From assembly GCA_964627455.1 (NCBI GenBank), contig CAZVKC010000016.1:43652-107651 (forward strand): a DNA stretch of 64,000 bases, in the 5' to 3' direction. The notes under the pieces were generated by a model. The model was not told the DNA's origin. It made no database searches and worked only from the letters and a program-made list of their open reading frames with translations. Numbering within the stretch: position 1 is the first letter of the stretch; each line of letters begins with the position of its first letter. The position numbers and the translations under genes were made by a program. Below are positions 33,790 through 42,598 of the stretch, piece by piece. This stretch comes from F-183 sp964627455 (lineage in GTDB: Bacteria; Acidobacteriota; Terriglobia; Bryobacterales; Bryobacteraceae).

Positions 33790-35268
33790 ATGAAGCGCAC
33801 AATCTTCTTTGCTTCGTTCTTCTGCATCGTAGGCAACATATTTGGCCAGTGCAACGTTTTTCCACAGGACAACATTTGGAATACACGCATCGACCAGTTG
33901 CCGGTGCATCCAAGTTCTTCAACCTGGGTCAACACGATTGGCGCCACGGCCACGTTGCGGGCCGATTTCGGCGCGGGCCTGTACAACGGTGGGCCCATCG
34001 GGATTCCCTATCTGATGGTTCCAGGGACGCAGACGAAGTACCCGGCGACATTCCTGTATCAGGACGAAAGCGACCCGGGACCATACGCCATTCCGCTGAA
34101 TGCGCCGATCGAAGGCGGGTCCAACAGCACGGGCGACCGGCACGCGATTGCCGTCGACAAAGACAATTGCGTCCTGTATGAGATCTATCGAGCGTTCCCG
34201 CAGACTTCGAGTTGGAAGGGTGATTCGGGCGCAATCTTTGATCTGAAGTCGAACGCCCTGCGACCGGAAACCTGGACCTCGGCCGATGCCGCCGGTCTGC
34301 CGATCTTTGCGGGACTGGTGCGTTACGACGAGATCCTGGCCGGCGAGATTCGCCACGCGATCCGCTTCACGGTTCCGCAGACGCAGCGGGCGTACGTGTG
34401 GCCTGCTCGGCATTACGCGTCGAGCCTCACGGGCACGCAGTATCCACCGATGGGCGCGCGGTTCCGGCTGAAGGCGAGTTTCGACATCTCGGGATTCTCG
34501 CCGGTGAACCAGATCATTCTGACCGCGCTGAAACGTTACGGCATGATCCTCGCCGACAACGGTTCGGCCTGGTATCTGTCGGGCGCCCCGGACGATCGCT
34601 GGAACAATACTGAGCTTCGCCAGTTGCTGACGATCGCCGGGTCGAACCTCGAAGCCGTCGACGCGACCGTGCTCATGATTGACCCGAATTCCGGGCAGGC
34701 GAAGCAGGGCTCGGCTACGGTATCGGTGTCACCCTTGACCGCCAGCGTGCAGATCAGCACGCAGAAGCAGTTCACAGCGGCTGTTTCGGGTACAACGAAT
34801 CCCGCAGTGACGTGGGACGTCAACGGCGTCGTTGGCGGCAATTCGGCGGTCGGGTTCATCGATTCGATCGGCGGCCTATACACAGCCCCGGTTACCGCCC
34901 CCTCGCCGGCAACGGTGACGGTTCGCGCGACGAGCGTCGAGGTTCCGACGGCAAGCGGCACGGCCTCGGTGACGGTCGTGAATCCGCCTCCGCCCGTGTC
35001 GATCACCATTAGTCCCAAGAGCGCCACCGTTCGCGTTCGGAGGTCTCAGCAGTTCACGGCGACGGTCTCGGGCAGCACCAACACGCACGTGACCTGGAAA
35101 GTAAACGGCGTCGCCGGAGGCAGCACGTCCACAGGGACGATCAGCACCAGCGGGCTGTATAAGGCGCCCTCGTCCGTGCCCAATCCTGCGACGGTTACGG
35201 TCACGGCAGTGAGCGTCGCAGATCCGGCGAAGTCCGCGTCGGCCGCGGTCACGATCTCTCGCAACTAA
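33790..35268 (+). CDS. Secreted protein with two C-terminal bacterial Ig-like domains
   Basis: 492 residues from ATG 33790, signal peptide IFFASFFCIVGNIFGQ. The first ~300 residues form an unassigned domain (NVFPQDNIWNTRIDQLPVHP, IGIPYLMVPGTQTKYPATF, EIYRAFPQTSSWKGDSGAIF, RHAIRFTVPQTQRAYVWPAR) that looks enzyme- or binding-like and Trp/Tyr-rich. Two Ig-like repeats follow, each with the pattern V-S-I-S-P-x-x-A-x-V and TAxVSGTxNxxVTWxVNGVxGG. It lies 12 bases upstream of the GH44 gene, so the pair is probably an operon and this protein may be an accessory polysaccharide-binding or modifying factor. Confidence 0.82.
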   Translation: MKRTIFFASFFCIVGNIFGQCNVFPQDNIWNTRIDQLPVHPSSSTWVNTIGATATLRADFGAGLYNGGPIGIPYLMVPGTQTKYPATFLYQDESDPGPYAIPLNAPIEGGSNSTGDRHAIAVDKDNCVLYEIYRAFPQTSSWKGDSGAIFDLKSNALRPETWTSADAAGLPIFAGLVRYDEILAGEIRHAIRFTVPQTQRAYVWPARHYASSLTGTQYPPMGARFRLKASFDISGFSPVNQIILTALKRYGMILADNGSAWYLSGAPDDRWNNTELRQLLTIAGSNLEAVDATVLMIDPNSGQAKQGSATVSVSPLTASVQISTQKQFTAAVSGTTNPAVTWDVNGVVGGNSAVGFIDSIGGLYTAPVTAPSPATVTVRATSVEVPTASGTASVTVVNPPPPVSITISPKSATVRVRRSQQFTATVSGSTNTHVTWKVNGVAGGSTSTGTISTSGLYKAPSSVPNPATVTVTAVSVADPAKSASAAVTISRN

Positions 35269-35280
35269 CTTCTCCAATCT

Positions 35281-37434
35281 ATGAAGAAACCCTATTTGGC
35301 AATCGTTCTCATTGGTACGCTCGCGGTCGCGCAAAACCCGGCCGCGAGTGTTTCGATTGACGTGAATGTGAACAGGAGGCCGATCGATCCGCGTGTTTAC
35401 GGAATCGCTTATGGGACCTCCACCCAGTTGTCGGACTTGAATGTTCCGCTGAATCGCTATGGCGGCAACAACACGAGCCGGTACAACTGGCAAATCAACG
35501 CCGACAACCGCGGGCAGGACTGGTATTTCGAAAGCGTCCCCGAGGCGAGCAGCACCGCCGGCGAGCGCGGCGATACATTCATCTCAAACACGCAGACAGC
35601 GGGCGCGCGTGCGATGATCACGATCCCGATGCTCGACTGGGTTGCGAAACTCGGATCCAACCGCACGAAACTGGCGAGCTTTTCTCAAGCCAAGTACGGC
35701 GCGCAGACCGGCAACGACTGGCAGTGGTTTCCGGACGCCGGCAACGGAATTCTGAAGTCCAACAATCAGAACATCACGGGCAATGATCCGAATGATGCGA
35801 ACACGGGCAACACGCCGTCGATGCAGCAGGCGTGGGTGCAGGCGATGGTCAATCGTTGGGGAGCCGCGGGCGCTTCGAACCCGCGTTATTACGTACTCGA
35901 CAACGAGCACAGCATCTGGCACTCGACGCATCGGGACGTGCATCCGACCGGGGCGACGATGGACGAGGTGCTCGGCCGCATCAAGGATTACGCGGCGGCG
36001 ATTCGCGCGGTGGATCCCGGCGCGACGATCGTGGGTCCCGAAGAGTGGGGCTGGAGCGGATACACTCTCAGCGGCTATGACCAGCAGTACGGCAGCATCA
36101 ACGGCTGGAGCTACCTGCCGGATCGCACCAATCACGGCGGCGCCGATTACCTGCCCTGGATGCTGCAGCAATTGAAGGCGGATGGCCGGCGGTTACTCGA
36201 TGTCTTCACCGTGCACTACTATCCGCAGGGCGGCGAGTTCGGCAACGACACGTCGACGACGATGCAGTTGCTGCGCAACAAGTCCACGCGCTCGCTGTGG
36301 GATCCCAACTATGTCGACCAGACCTGGATCAACGACAAGGTGCAGTTGATCCCGCGCCTGCGCAACTGGGCGGACACGTATTATTACGCGGGTACGCCCA
36401 TCGGCATCACCGAGTACAACTGGGGCGCGGAAAGCCACATCAACGGAGCGACCACGCAGGCGGATATCCTCGGCATCTTCGGACGCGAGGGTCTCAACCT
36501 TGCGGCGCGCTGGACCACACCTGACGCCACAACACCCACGTACAAAGCCATCAAGATGTATCGCAACTACGACGGCGCGAAGTCGACCTTCGGCGATGTG
36601 TCGGTCTCGGCGACTGGCCCGAATCCGGACAATGTCGCAGTGTTCGCCGCACAGCGCACCGGCGACAGCGCGCTGACCGTGATGGTGATCAACAAATATC
36701 TGTCAGGATCCACGCCGGTAAGCTTGTCGGTTGCGAATTTCGCCAATAATGGAACGGCACAGGTGTACCAGTTGACCTCCGCCAATGCGATCACCCGTCT
36801 GGCGGACCTTGCCTTCACGGGCACGACGGCGGCCTTCTCGGCCCCGCCGCAGAGCATCACGCTGCTGGTGTTCCCGACCGGGACTCCGAACACGCCACCA
36901 GTGGCGATGGCTGCTGCGACCCCGACTTCCGGCATCGCTCCGCTGACGGTGAACTTCTCCGCGGCGGGGTCCAATGATCCCGATGGCTCGATCGCATACT
37001 ATAGCTGGAACTTCGGCGACGGCACGGCGCTGGGCACAACCGCAAACGTGTCGCACATCTATCAGGCCGCGGGAACGTACACTGCGGTGCTCACCGTAAC
37101 CGACAACCGCGGCGCCAGGTCCACGGCGCAGGTCGTGATCACGGTGAGCCCGGATCCGAATGTGCTCAACGCGCCGTCGGGGTTGACCGGTTCAGCGGGA
37201 CGCGGCACTGTTACACTCTCGTGGGCGGACAAGTCGACCAACGAGTCCGGCTTCTACATCGAGCGTGCTCCGTCCGGATCGACCGCATTCGTACGCGTTG
37301 GGACGGTTGCGGCCAACGTGAAAACGTTTACCAACACCGTATCCAGAGGAACGTACGTGTTCCGCGTGCAGGCCTTCAACTCCACGAAGGTTTCGGCATA
37401 CTCGAACACGGTAACCGTCAAGGTGACTCGCTAG
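35281..37434 (+). CDS. Glycoside hydrolase family 44 endoglucanase/xyloglucanase with PKD and Fn3 domains
   Basis: 717 residues with signal peptide. The GH44 catalytic domain occupies roughly residues 25-530: NRYGGNNTSRYNW, the acid/base E209 in LDNEHSIWHSTHRDVHP, FTVHYYPQGGEF, and the nucleophile E378 in GITEYNWGAE. A PKD domain follows (about 540-625; YYSWNFGDGTALGTT) and then a fibronectin type III domain (about 630-715; LSWADKSTNESGFYIERA). GH44 enzymes cleave beta-1,4-glucans and xyloglucan. The protein is exported. With the nearby cellobiose 2-epimerase-like enzyme it suggests beta-glucan use. A strong terminator ends the operon. Confidence 0.92.
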   Translation: MKKPYLAIVLIGTLAVAQNPAASVSIDVNVNRRPIDPRVYGIAYGTSTQLSDLNVPLNRYGGNNTSRYNWQINADNRGQDWYFESVPEASSTAGERGDTFISNTQTAGARAMITIPMLDWVAKLGSNRTKLASFSQAKYGAQTGNDWQWFPDAGNGILKSNNQNITGNDPNDANTGNTPSMQQAWVQAMVNRWGAAGASNPRYYVLDNEHSIWHSTHRDVHPTGATMDEVLGRIKDYAAAIRAVDPGATIVGPEEWGWSGYTLSGYDQQYGSINGWSYLPDRTNHGGADYLPWMLQQLKADGRRLLDVFTVHYYPQGGEFGNDTSTTMQLLRNKSTRSLWDPNYVDQTWINDKVQLIPRLRNWADTYYYAGTPIGITEYNWGAESHINGATTQADILGIFGREGLNLAARWTTPDATTPTYKAIKMYRNYDGAKSTFGDVSVSATGPNPDNVAVFAAQRTGDSALTVMVINKYLSGSTPVSLSVANFANNGTAQVYQLTSANAITRLADLAFTGTTAAFSAPPQSITLLVFPTGTPNTPPVAMAAATPTSGIAPLTVNFSAAGSNDPDGSIAYYSWNFGDGTALGTTANVSHIYQAAGTYTAVLTVTDNRGARSTAQVVITVSPDPNVLNAPSGLTGSAGRGTVTLSWADKSTNESGFYIERAPSGSTAFVRVGTVAANVKTFTNTVSRGTYVFRVQAFNSTKVSAYSNTVTVKVTR

Positions 37435-37457
37435 CTTCCTGAGCCTCTACAAGCGAA

Positions 37458-37489
37458 AGGCCGCTCCGAACTTGGAGCGGCCTCTTTTT
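37458..37489 (+). terminator. Rho-independent terminator after GH44 gene
   Basis: A 10-bp perfect stem (AGGCCGCTCC with GGAGCGGCCT), six-base loop GAACTT, then CTTTTT. It lies 23 bases after the GH44 stop codon. Confidence 0.9.
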
Positions 37490-37508
37490 AATGGATCGTG
37501 TATCCGGT

Positions 37509-38753
37509 TTAGCGGTCGCCGCCGCCAGCGCTCGAAGCGCCCGCGCCAGGCTTCACGGCAGGGGCCTGCTGATCCACCGGAACCTTGTAATTGAAGAAGC
37601 CGATCATCATTTCATCGAACGTCTGATCGCCCCACTTCACGGTCTTCGAAGGATCCGGATTGTACTTGTTGTTCGCCGAATTGTCGTACCAGGCGGTTGC
37701 TTCGATCTTCGAACCGGCCGGAATCTTGCGAGGCTCCGCGAGGATGTAGCTCAACTGCCAGTTGAAGTCGTACTTGGGTACGGTGAGCAGGTTCTCCGTG
37801 CGTCCGTCCGGATACGTCAACACGTACTTGAACGCCTTGCCGCGCAGATGCATGTGCGGAGTGAGGTCGAGCAGCGTCACGTTTTCACGGAAGGTCCAGG
37901 TGGCTTTCACTTCATAGTTCGGATCATTGGGCGGAATCGCGAAACGGAACTGCGTCGCGCTGCCGGAAAACGCACGATACTGAGGCGGCGCGGTGCGAAA
38001 CTTCAAGCCGAGAACGGAACGGTCCACAGCTTCCTTGCCGTTGGACGTGTAGTGAACCTGAAACACAAGCTTGGAACCAGCCTTGACCAGGAACCCGGTG
38101 TCCTCATCGAAGGTGATCGACGGCACACCCGGCGCATAGCCGATCAACATGTCGCTGAACTGTTCGCCCGCGCGCGTCACGCGCTGGCCGCCTTCCCGCA
38201 CGAACACGAGAATGTGGTGGACCTGGGCACGCTGTCCCGGACGGACTTCGACGGCCTGTACCCACTTGTCTTCCTTGAAGCCGGGATCGACCGTGTAGTA
38301 CTGATAGCGGATCACGCCCTCCGCGGGAATCTTGAAATCCGCGCCCATGTCAACGGTGAAGTCCGGCTTGCCGATCTTCCAGCCGTCGGTGAACACGGGC
38401 ATCTTCGGCATGTCTTTGGAATCGCCTTCGGGCGCGCCGGCGTCGACCCACTTGGCGATCGTCTGCACCTGATCGTCGGTCAAACGGCGGTTGTTCGAGA
38501 AATGCGTTTGCGACGGATCCGCATGCCACGGCGGCATCGTGCGGGTGAGGGTCGACGCCTTGATTGCCTTCGCCCACGGGCGGACTTCCTGATAGGTGCG
38601 CAGAGCCATCGGTCCGGCTTCGCCAGGACGGTGGCACTCAATGCAGCGCTGGTAGAGGATCGGCGCGACGTCTTTTGAGAACGTCGGCGTGGATGCGGCA
38701 GTGTTGGCAGCGTATACAGACACTGCGGCCGCGGTCAGAACAAGATACTTCAC
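37509..38753 (-). CDS. Cytochrome c fused to copper type II ascorbate-dependent monooxygenase-like domain
   Basis: 414 residues with signal peptide. An N-terminal cytochrome c domain (heme site C37-I-E-C-H41, then MPPWHADPS and RRLTDDQVQTIAKWVDAGAPEG) covers about 25-120. The rest resembles the two beta-sandwich copper domains of peptidylglycine monooxygenase-type proteins: AQVHHILVFVREGG (His-His), VLFQVHYT-like FQVHYTSNG, TPHMHLRGKAF (His-Met-His), and a late Met in FDEMMIGFFNY. These match CuA/CuB ligand positions, suggesting a periplasmic oxidoreductase taking electrons through its own heme. Substrate unknown; similar fusions occur in Acidobacteria and Planctomycetes. Confidence 0.85.
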   Translation of the reverse strand: MKYLVLTAAAVSVYAANTAASTPTFSKDVAPILYQRCIECHRPGEAGPMALRTYQEVRPWAKAIKASTLTRTMPPWHADPSQTHFSNNRRLTDDQVQTIAKWVDAGAPEGDSKDMPKMPVFTDGWKIGKPDFTVDMGADFKIPAEGVIRYQYYTVDPGFKEDKWVQAVEVRPGQRAQVHHILVFVREGGQRVTRAGEQFSDMLIGYAPGVPSITFDEDTGFLVKAGSKLVFQVHYTSNGKEAVDRSVLGLKFRTAPPQYRAFSGSATQFRFAIPPNDPNYEVKATWTFRENVTLLDLTPHMHLRGKAFKYVLTYPDGRTENLLTVPKYDFNWQLSYILAEPRKIPAGSKIEATAWYDNSANNKYNPDPSKTVKWGDQTFDEMMIGFFNYKVPVDQQAPAVKPGAGASSAGGGDR

Positions 38754-38858
38754 GGGTCAGATCTCCACTTTGAGCAGACAGAGCTTTCGCTCTTACCGTT
38801 CAGGGTAGCGATGCGCCGTGTCCCCCGCCTGAAAGCCGTTGAGTCCGTCTATACAGAA

Positions 38859-40106
38859 TTACTTCAAAAACTGCAGGCACTCGATCATCGCGCGGCCGTT
38901 ATGATACGCAGCTTTCCAGATGTTGGCTTTGTCGCCGCGAGTCGTGAGGTCCGGCAGTACGGTCGCGTGCCACTCGCCGTTGGTCCAGTCGATCTGGCGC
39001 CGGTCGACGAAGTTCCACGTCTTTTCGAAAACATCCCAATACTTCGGGTCGCCGGTCACCTTCCACATACGCAACGCGCTGACGAGCGCTTCAGACTGCA
39101 CCCACCAGACCTTCTCTTTGCGATCGGCCGGCTTGCCGATCGGGCCGGAATCGTAGAAGCCTCCGTTGTCTTTGTCGTATCCGTATTGCAGGGAGTTTCG
39201 CCACAGTTCGCGGAAGAGATCGACGAACGGCTGCACCGGTTCACCCATCGCTTCGGCGGCATCCATGATCAGCCAGACATTTTCCAGGTCGTGCCCGTAC
39301 GACACGCGCGCATATTGCGGCGTGTCAAGACGAGGAGTCCAGTCGGCATTGTATTTGTCGGTGCACGCCGGCAGATTCTTGCGCACGACAGCATTAGTCT
39401 CGATGTCGATCAACTCGCGCAACCGCGAAAATGCAGGATGCGACTGGCTCGCGCGAACATACCAGGTCATCGCCTCCATCAGGTGCAGATGGGTGTTCAT
39501 CAATTTGAGCGAGGAATCCCCCATGTAGCCGGGTTCGTTGTCCGGGGTCCAGTCTTCTTTGAAGCTCTCGACGTAGCCGCCGTACTTCGCGTCATGCGCC
39601 TTTTTCTCGAGGACATCGAACAGGCGGTTGGCGAGCGAGAGGACCTCCCCGCGGCCGCTGGCGAGATAGAGTTCGGACAGCGCGTACAAGGCGAAGGCCT
39701 GCCCGTACAGATGTTTCTTCGATTTGATTCGCTGCGCGCCTGTCGCATCGACCTCCCAATAAAAACCGCCATGCTGCCGGTCCCACATGCGGTCGCGCAG
39801 GAATCGGAAGCCGTGGTCCGCGGCGGTGAGCATTTCCTCTTTGCGATAGCCGCTGCGTGCGAGGCGCGCGTAGAACCAGACCATGCGCGCTTGCGTCACG
39901 ATCCCCTTCGTCCCCGGACCTTTGGATTCGCCCTTCGGCCCGGCGTTGATTGTGTAGCCGCCGTTCGCTTTGTCGAGCGTCCTCGGATACCAGAAGTCGA
40001 CGATGTTGGAGTACAACGCTTTCTCCATCTTCTGTTTGATCACCGCGGGTTGGGCAAACAGTGGGACAGCGCACAGGAACACGAGGAACGCGACAGGGCG
40101 ATTCAT
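38859..40106 (-). CDS. Secreted N-acylglucosamine 2-epimerase family enzyme (cellobiose 2-epimerase-like)
   Basis: 415 residues from ATG 40106, chosen for its signal peptide (PVAFLVFLCAVPLFAQ); the frame runs on upstream. The (alpha/alpha)6-barrel signatures of the AGE/cellobiose epimerase family are all present: NGGYTINAG, QARMVWFYARLA, HGGFYWEVD, KHLYGQAFALYALSE, KLMNTHLHLMEA, SYGHDLENVWLIMDAA, KVWWVQSEAL and a C-terminal YHNGRAMIECL. The conserved His residues should catalyse C2 epimerisation of a reducing-end glucose to mannose in beta-1,4-linked disaccharides. Export is notable, since most characterised cellobiose epimerases are cytoplasmic. Fits with the GH44 glucanase upstream. Confidence 0.88.
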   Translation of the reverse strand: MNRPVAFLVFLCAVPLFAQPAVIKQKMEKALYSNIVDFWYPRTLDKANGGYTINAGPKGESKGPGTKGIVTQARMVWFYARLARSGYRKEEMLTAADHGFRFLRDRMWDRQHGGFYWEVDATGAQRIKSKKHLYGQAFALYALSELYLASGRGEVLSLANRLFDVLEKKAHDAKYGGYVESFKEDWTPDNEPGYMGDSSLKLMNTHLHLMEAMTWYVRASQSHPAFSRLRELIDIETNAVVRKNLPACTDKYNADWTPRLDTPQYARVSYGHDLENVWLIMDAAEAMGEPVQPFVDLFRELWRNSLQYGYDKDNGGFYDSGPIGKPADRKEKVWWVQSEALVSALRMWKVTGDPKYWDVFEKTWNFVDRRQIDWTNGEWHATVLPDLTTRGDKANIWKAAYHNGRAMIECLQFLK

Positions 40107-40176
40107 CTTTCTGCGTATTATTTCAGAAATCCAGCGAACCGAAGCCCACGTAATCTCGTCTACGGAGTGAACCATT

Positions 40177-42594
40177 ATGCTCGCTGACTTGAAGTTCTCC
40201 ATCCGCGGCTTGCGCAAAAGTCCAGCCTTTCTTGTCACGGCCGTGCTCGCCCTTGCCCTTGGCATTGGCGCGAACACTGCAATCTTTAGCGCCGTGAACG
40301 CGGTGCTGCTGAACCCGGCGGACATCCGGGATGCAAATCGCGTGGTCGCCTTGCGCACGCAGTACCTGGGCATCGACGGACTCGCGGACATCGGTCTTTC
40401 CGCGACCAGTTTCAAAGATCTCGAAGGCCTTCAGAGTGTTTTTCAGAGCGCAGCCATTGCGCAGCCTCGCGACTTCGCATTCACAGGGTCCGAAACGCCG
40501 GAGCGCCTGCGCGGAGCCTTAACTTCGCCTCGTTTCTTCGACGTCGTGGGACATCAACCGCTACTGGGACGGACGTATACAGCGGATGAAGACCAGCCGG
40601 GCAACAGTCGAGTGGTCGTGTTGTCGCACCACATCTGGCAGCGCTTGTTCGGGGCCGATCCGTCGATTGTCGGCAAGACCGTGCAGTTCAACGAAGAGCC
40701 GCACAAGGTGCTGGGCGTGATGCCGGAAGGTTTCCGCTTCCCAATGCAGGCGGACCTGTGGGTCCCGCTCGGGCTCGAGCCTGTCGCATATAGTCCGCAG
40801 CGCCGTTACAACGAGCAGTTCGGCGGCTTCGCGCGACTGAAGCCCGGCGTATCAATGGAACAGGCGAACGCGGCCATCAAGATCCTCGTCGATCAGATCG
40901 TGCAACGCGAGAACCAGGGGCAGAACCGGGTCCGCTGGGGCCTGTTCGTCAAGCCTTCCACCGACATGTTGAGCGGCCAAATGAAACTTGGTCTGTGGGT
41001 CCTGTTAGGCGCCGCGGGATTCGTGCTGTTGATCGCCTGCGCAAACATCGCGGGATTGCTCCTCGCCCGCGCATCGACACGCGCGAAGGAGGTCGCGATC
41101 CGAACCGCTCTCGGCGCAAGCCGCATGGACCTCATCCGGCAATTGCTAGCAGAAAGCCTCGTGTTGTCCTTCGCAGGCGGACTGCTGGGACTCGGCGTCG
41201 GTTGGGCCGGCGTCAAGTGGATCGTATCCGCCGTGCCGCCTCCGCTCACGCCGCGCATTGAAATGGAGTGGCGCGTCTTCGTGTTCACGGCGCTTGTTTC
41301 GGTTCTCTGCGGAATCTTCTTCGGCATCTTCCCTGCCCTGCAGGCATCGAGGTCCCGCAATCAGTACGACACGTTGAAAGACGGCGGCAGGTCCGGATCC
41401 GCCGGTGTCGCGAAGCAGCGCGTGCGGTCCGTGCTAGTGACGGCAGAAATGGCGATCGCGCTGGTGTTGTTGGTCGGCACGGGACTCTTCCTGCGCAGCC
41501 TCGCTGAAGCGCAGAAGGTGAATCCCGGCTTTTCGGCCCAGGGAGTCCAGACAGCATTTGTCGGGCTTTCCGCCGCGAAATACCGGAATGACACGCAACG
41601 GTCCAACTTCTACGCCGCGCTCGACCAGCGGTTGCGCAAGATTCCCGGCGTCGCGTATGCCGGCCTTGCGGTGCCGATGCCGTTCAGCGGCGACAACTGG
41701 TCCGGATCGTTTCGGATCGTGGGGCAGGCGCTGCAGCCCGGTGAACCCTCACCTCACGGAGATCAGCGCTACGTCACGCCGGATTACTTCGCGGCCCTCA
41801 ACATCCCGCTGATGAGCGGCAGGTTCTTCAGTGATCGCGACAGCGCGACGGCGCCGCCGGTGATCATCATCGATTCGAAGCTCGCACAGCGCTACTTCCC
41901 TAATGAGAATCCGATCGGCCGCAAGATCCAACGCGGCGGACCCGACTCGCCGCAGATCGAGATTGTCGGTGTGGTGGGACACGTGTACCAGACCTCGCTC
42001 GAGAGCGACACCAAGGGCGCGTACTTCCTGCCCATCGTGCAACAGCCGCCGCCGATGGCAGGCATTGTGGCGAAGGCGCAGGGTGGCGACCCGAATCAGT
42101 TGACGGCGGCGATTCGTCAAGCCGTGCGGGAGGTGGATCCGAACCAGCCGATGTCGAACACCAAAACGATGGAAGAGCGCGTGCAGGATTCGCTGGGTCC
42201 ACGGCGGATCGTAGTGGGCTTGCTCTCGCTGTTCGGCGGACTCGCTCTGACGCTTGCGGCGCTCGGCTTGTACGGCGTGATCAGCTACGCCGTGACGCAG
42301 CGCACGCAGGAAATCGGGATCCGCATGGCGCTGGGCGCCGAGCGCTCGTCCGTACTCGGCATGGTCCTGTCGCAGGGCGCGCGGTTGGCGATCGCCGGCC
42401 TCATCACCGGCGGTCTGGGAGCCTTTGCGGCTTCGCGGCTAATCGCGTCGCAGTTGTACCAGGTGCAGGCGTTTGACCCCATCACGTTTGGGGCCGTCGC
42501 TGCAATCCTTGCGGCGGTCGCGCTCGGCGCATCGTATATTCCGGCATTGCGCGCGACCCGCGTCGACCCTGTGATCGCGCTGCGCCACGAGTAA
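40177..42594 (+). CDS. ADOP-type (acidobacterial duplicated orphan permease) FtsX/MacB permease
   Basis: 805 residues. The N-terminus SIRGLRKSPAFLVTAVLALALG and IGANTAIFSAVNAVLL is the hallmark of ADOP permeases. A periplasmic MacB_PCD domain follows, then FtsX membrane domain one (LLIACANIAGLLLARASTRA, EVAIRTALGASR), a second periplasmic domain, and FtsX domain two (YAVTQRTQEIGIRMALGAER). The end DPVIALRHE is typical. Such permeases occur in many copies per genome without a linked ATPase, as here. They are presumed to export small molecules or act in mechanotransmission. The stop is four bases from the stop of the convergent hydrolase gene. Confidence 0.93.
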   Translation: MLADLKFSIRGLRKSPAFLVTAVLALALGIGANTAIFSAVNAVLLNPADIRDANRVVALRTQYLGIDGLADIGLSATSFKDLEGLQSVFQSAAIAQPRDFAFTGSETPERLRGALTSPRFFDVVGHQPLLGRTYTADEDQPGNSRVVVLSHHIWQRLFGADPSIVGKTVQFNEEPHKVLGVMPEGFRFPMQADLWVPLGLEPVAYSPQRRYNEQFGGFARLKPGVSMEQANAAIKILVDQIVQRENQGQNRVRWGLFVKPSTDMLSGQMKLGLWVLLGAAGFVLLIACANIAGLLLARASTRAKEVAIRTALGASRMDLIRQLLAESLVLSFAGGLLGLGVGWAGVKWIVSAVPPPLTPRIEMEWRVFVFTALVSVLCGIFFGIFPALQASRSRNQYDTLKDGGRSGSAGVAKQRVRSVLVTAEMAIALVLLVGTGLFLRSLAEAQKVNPGFSAQGVQTAFVGLSAAKYRNDTQRSNFYAALDQRLRKIPGVAYAGLAVPMPFSGDNWSGSFRIVGQALQPGEPSPHGDQRYVTPDYFAALNIPLMSGRFFSDRDSATAPPVIIIDSKLAQRYFPNENPIGRKIQRGGPDSPQIEIVGVVGHVYQTSLESDTKGAYFLPIVQQPPPMAGIVAKAQGGDPNQLTAAIRQAVREVDPNQPMSNTKTMEERVQDSLGPRRIVVGLLSLFGGLALTLAALGLYGVISYAVTQRTQEIGIRMALGAERSSVLGMVLSQGARLAIAGLITGGLGAFAASRLIASQLYQVQAFDPITFGAVAAILAAVALGASYIPALRATRVDPVIALRHE

Positions 42595-42598
42595 CGGC

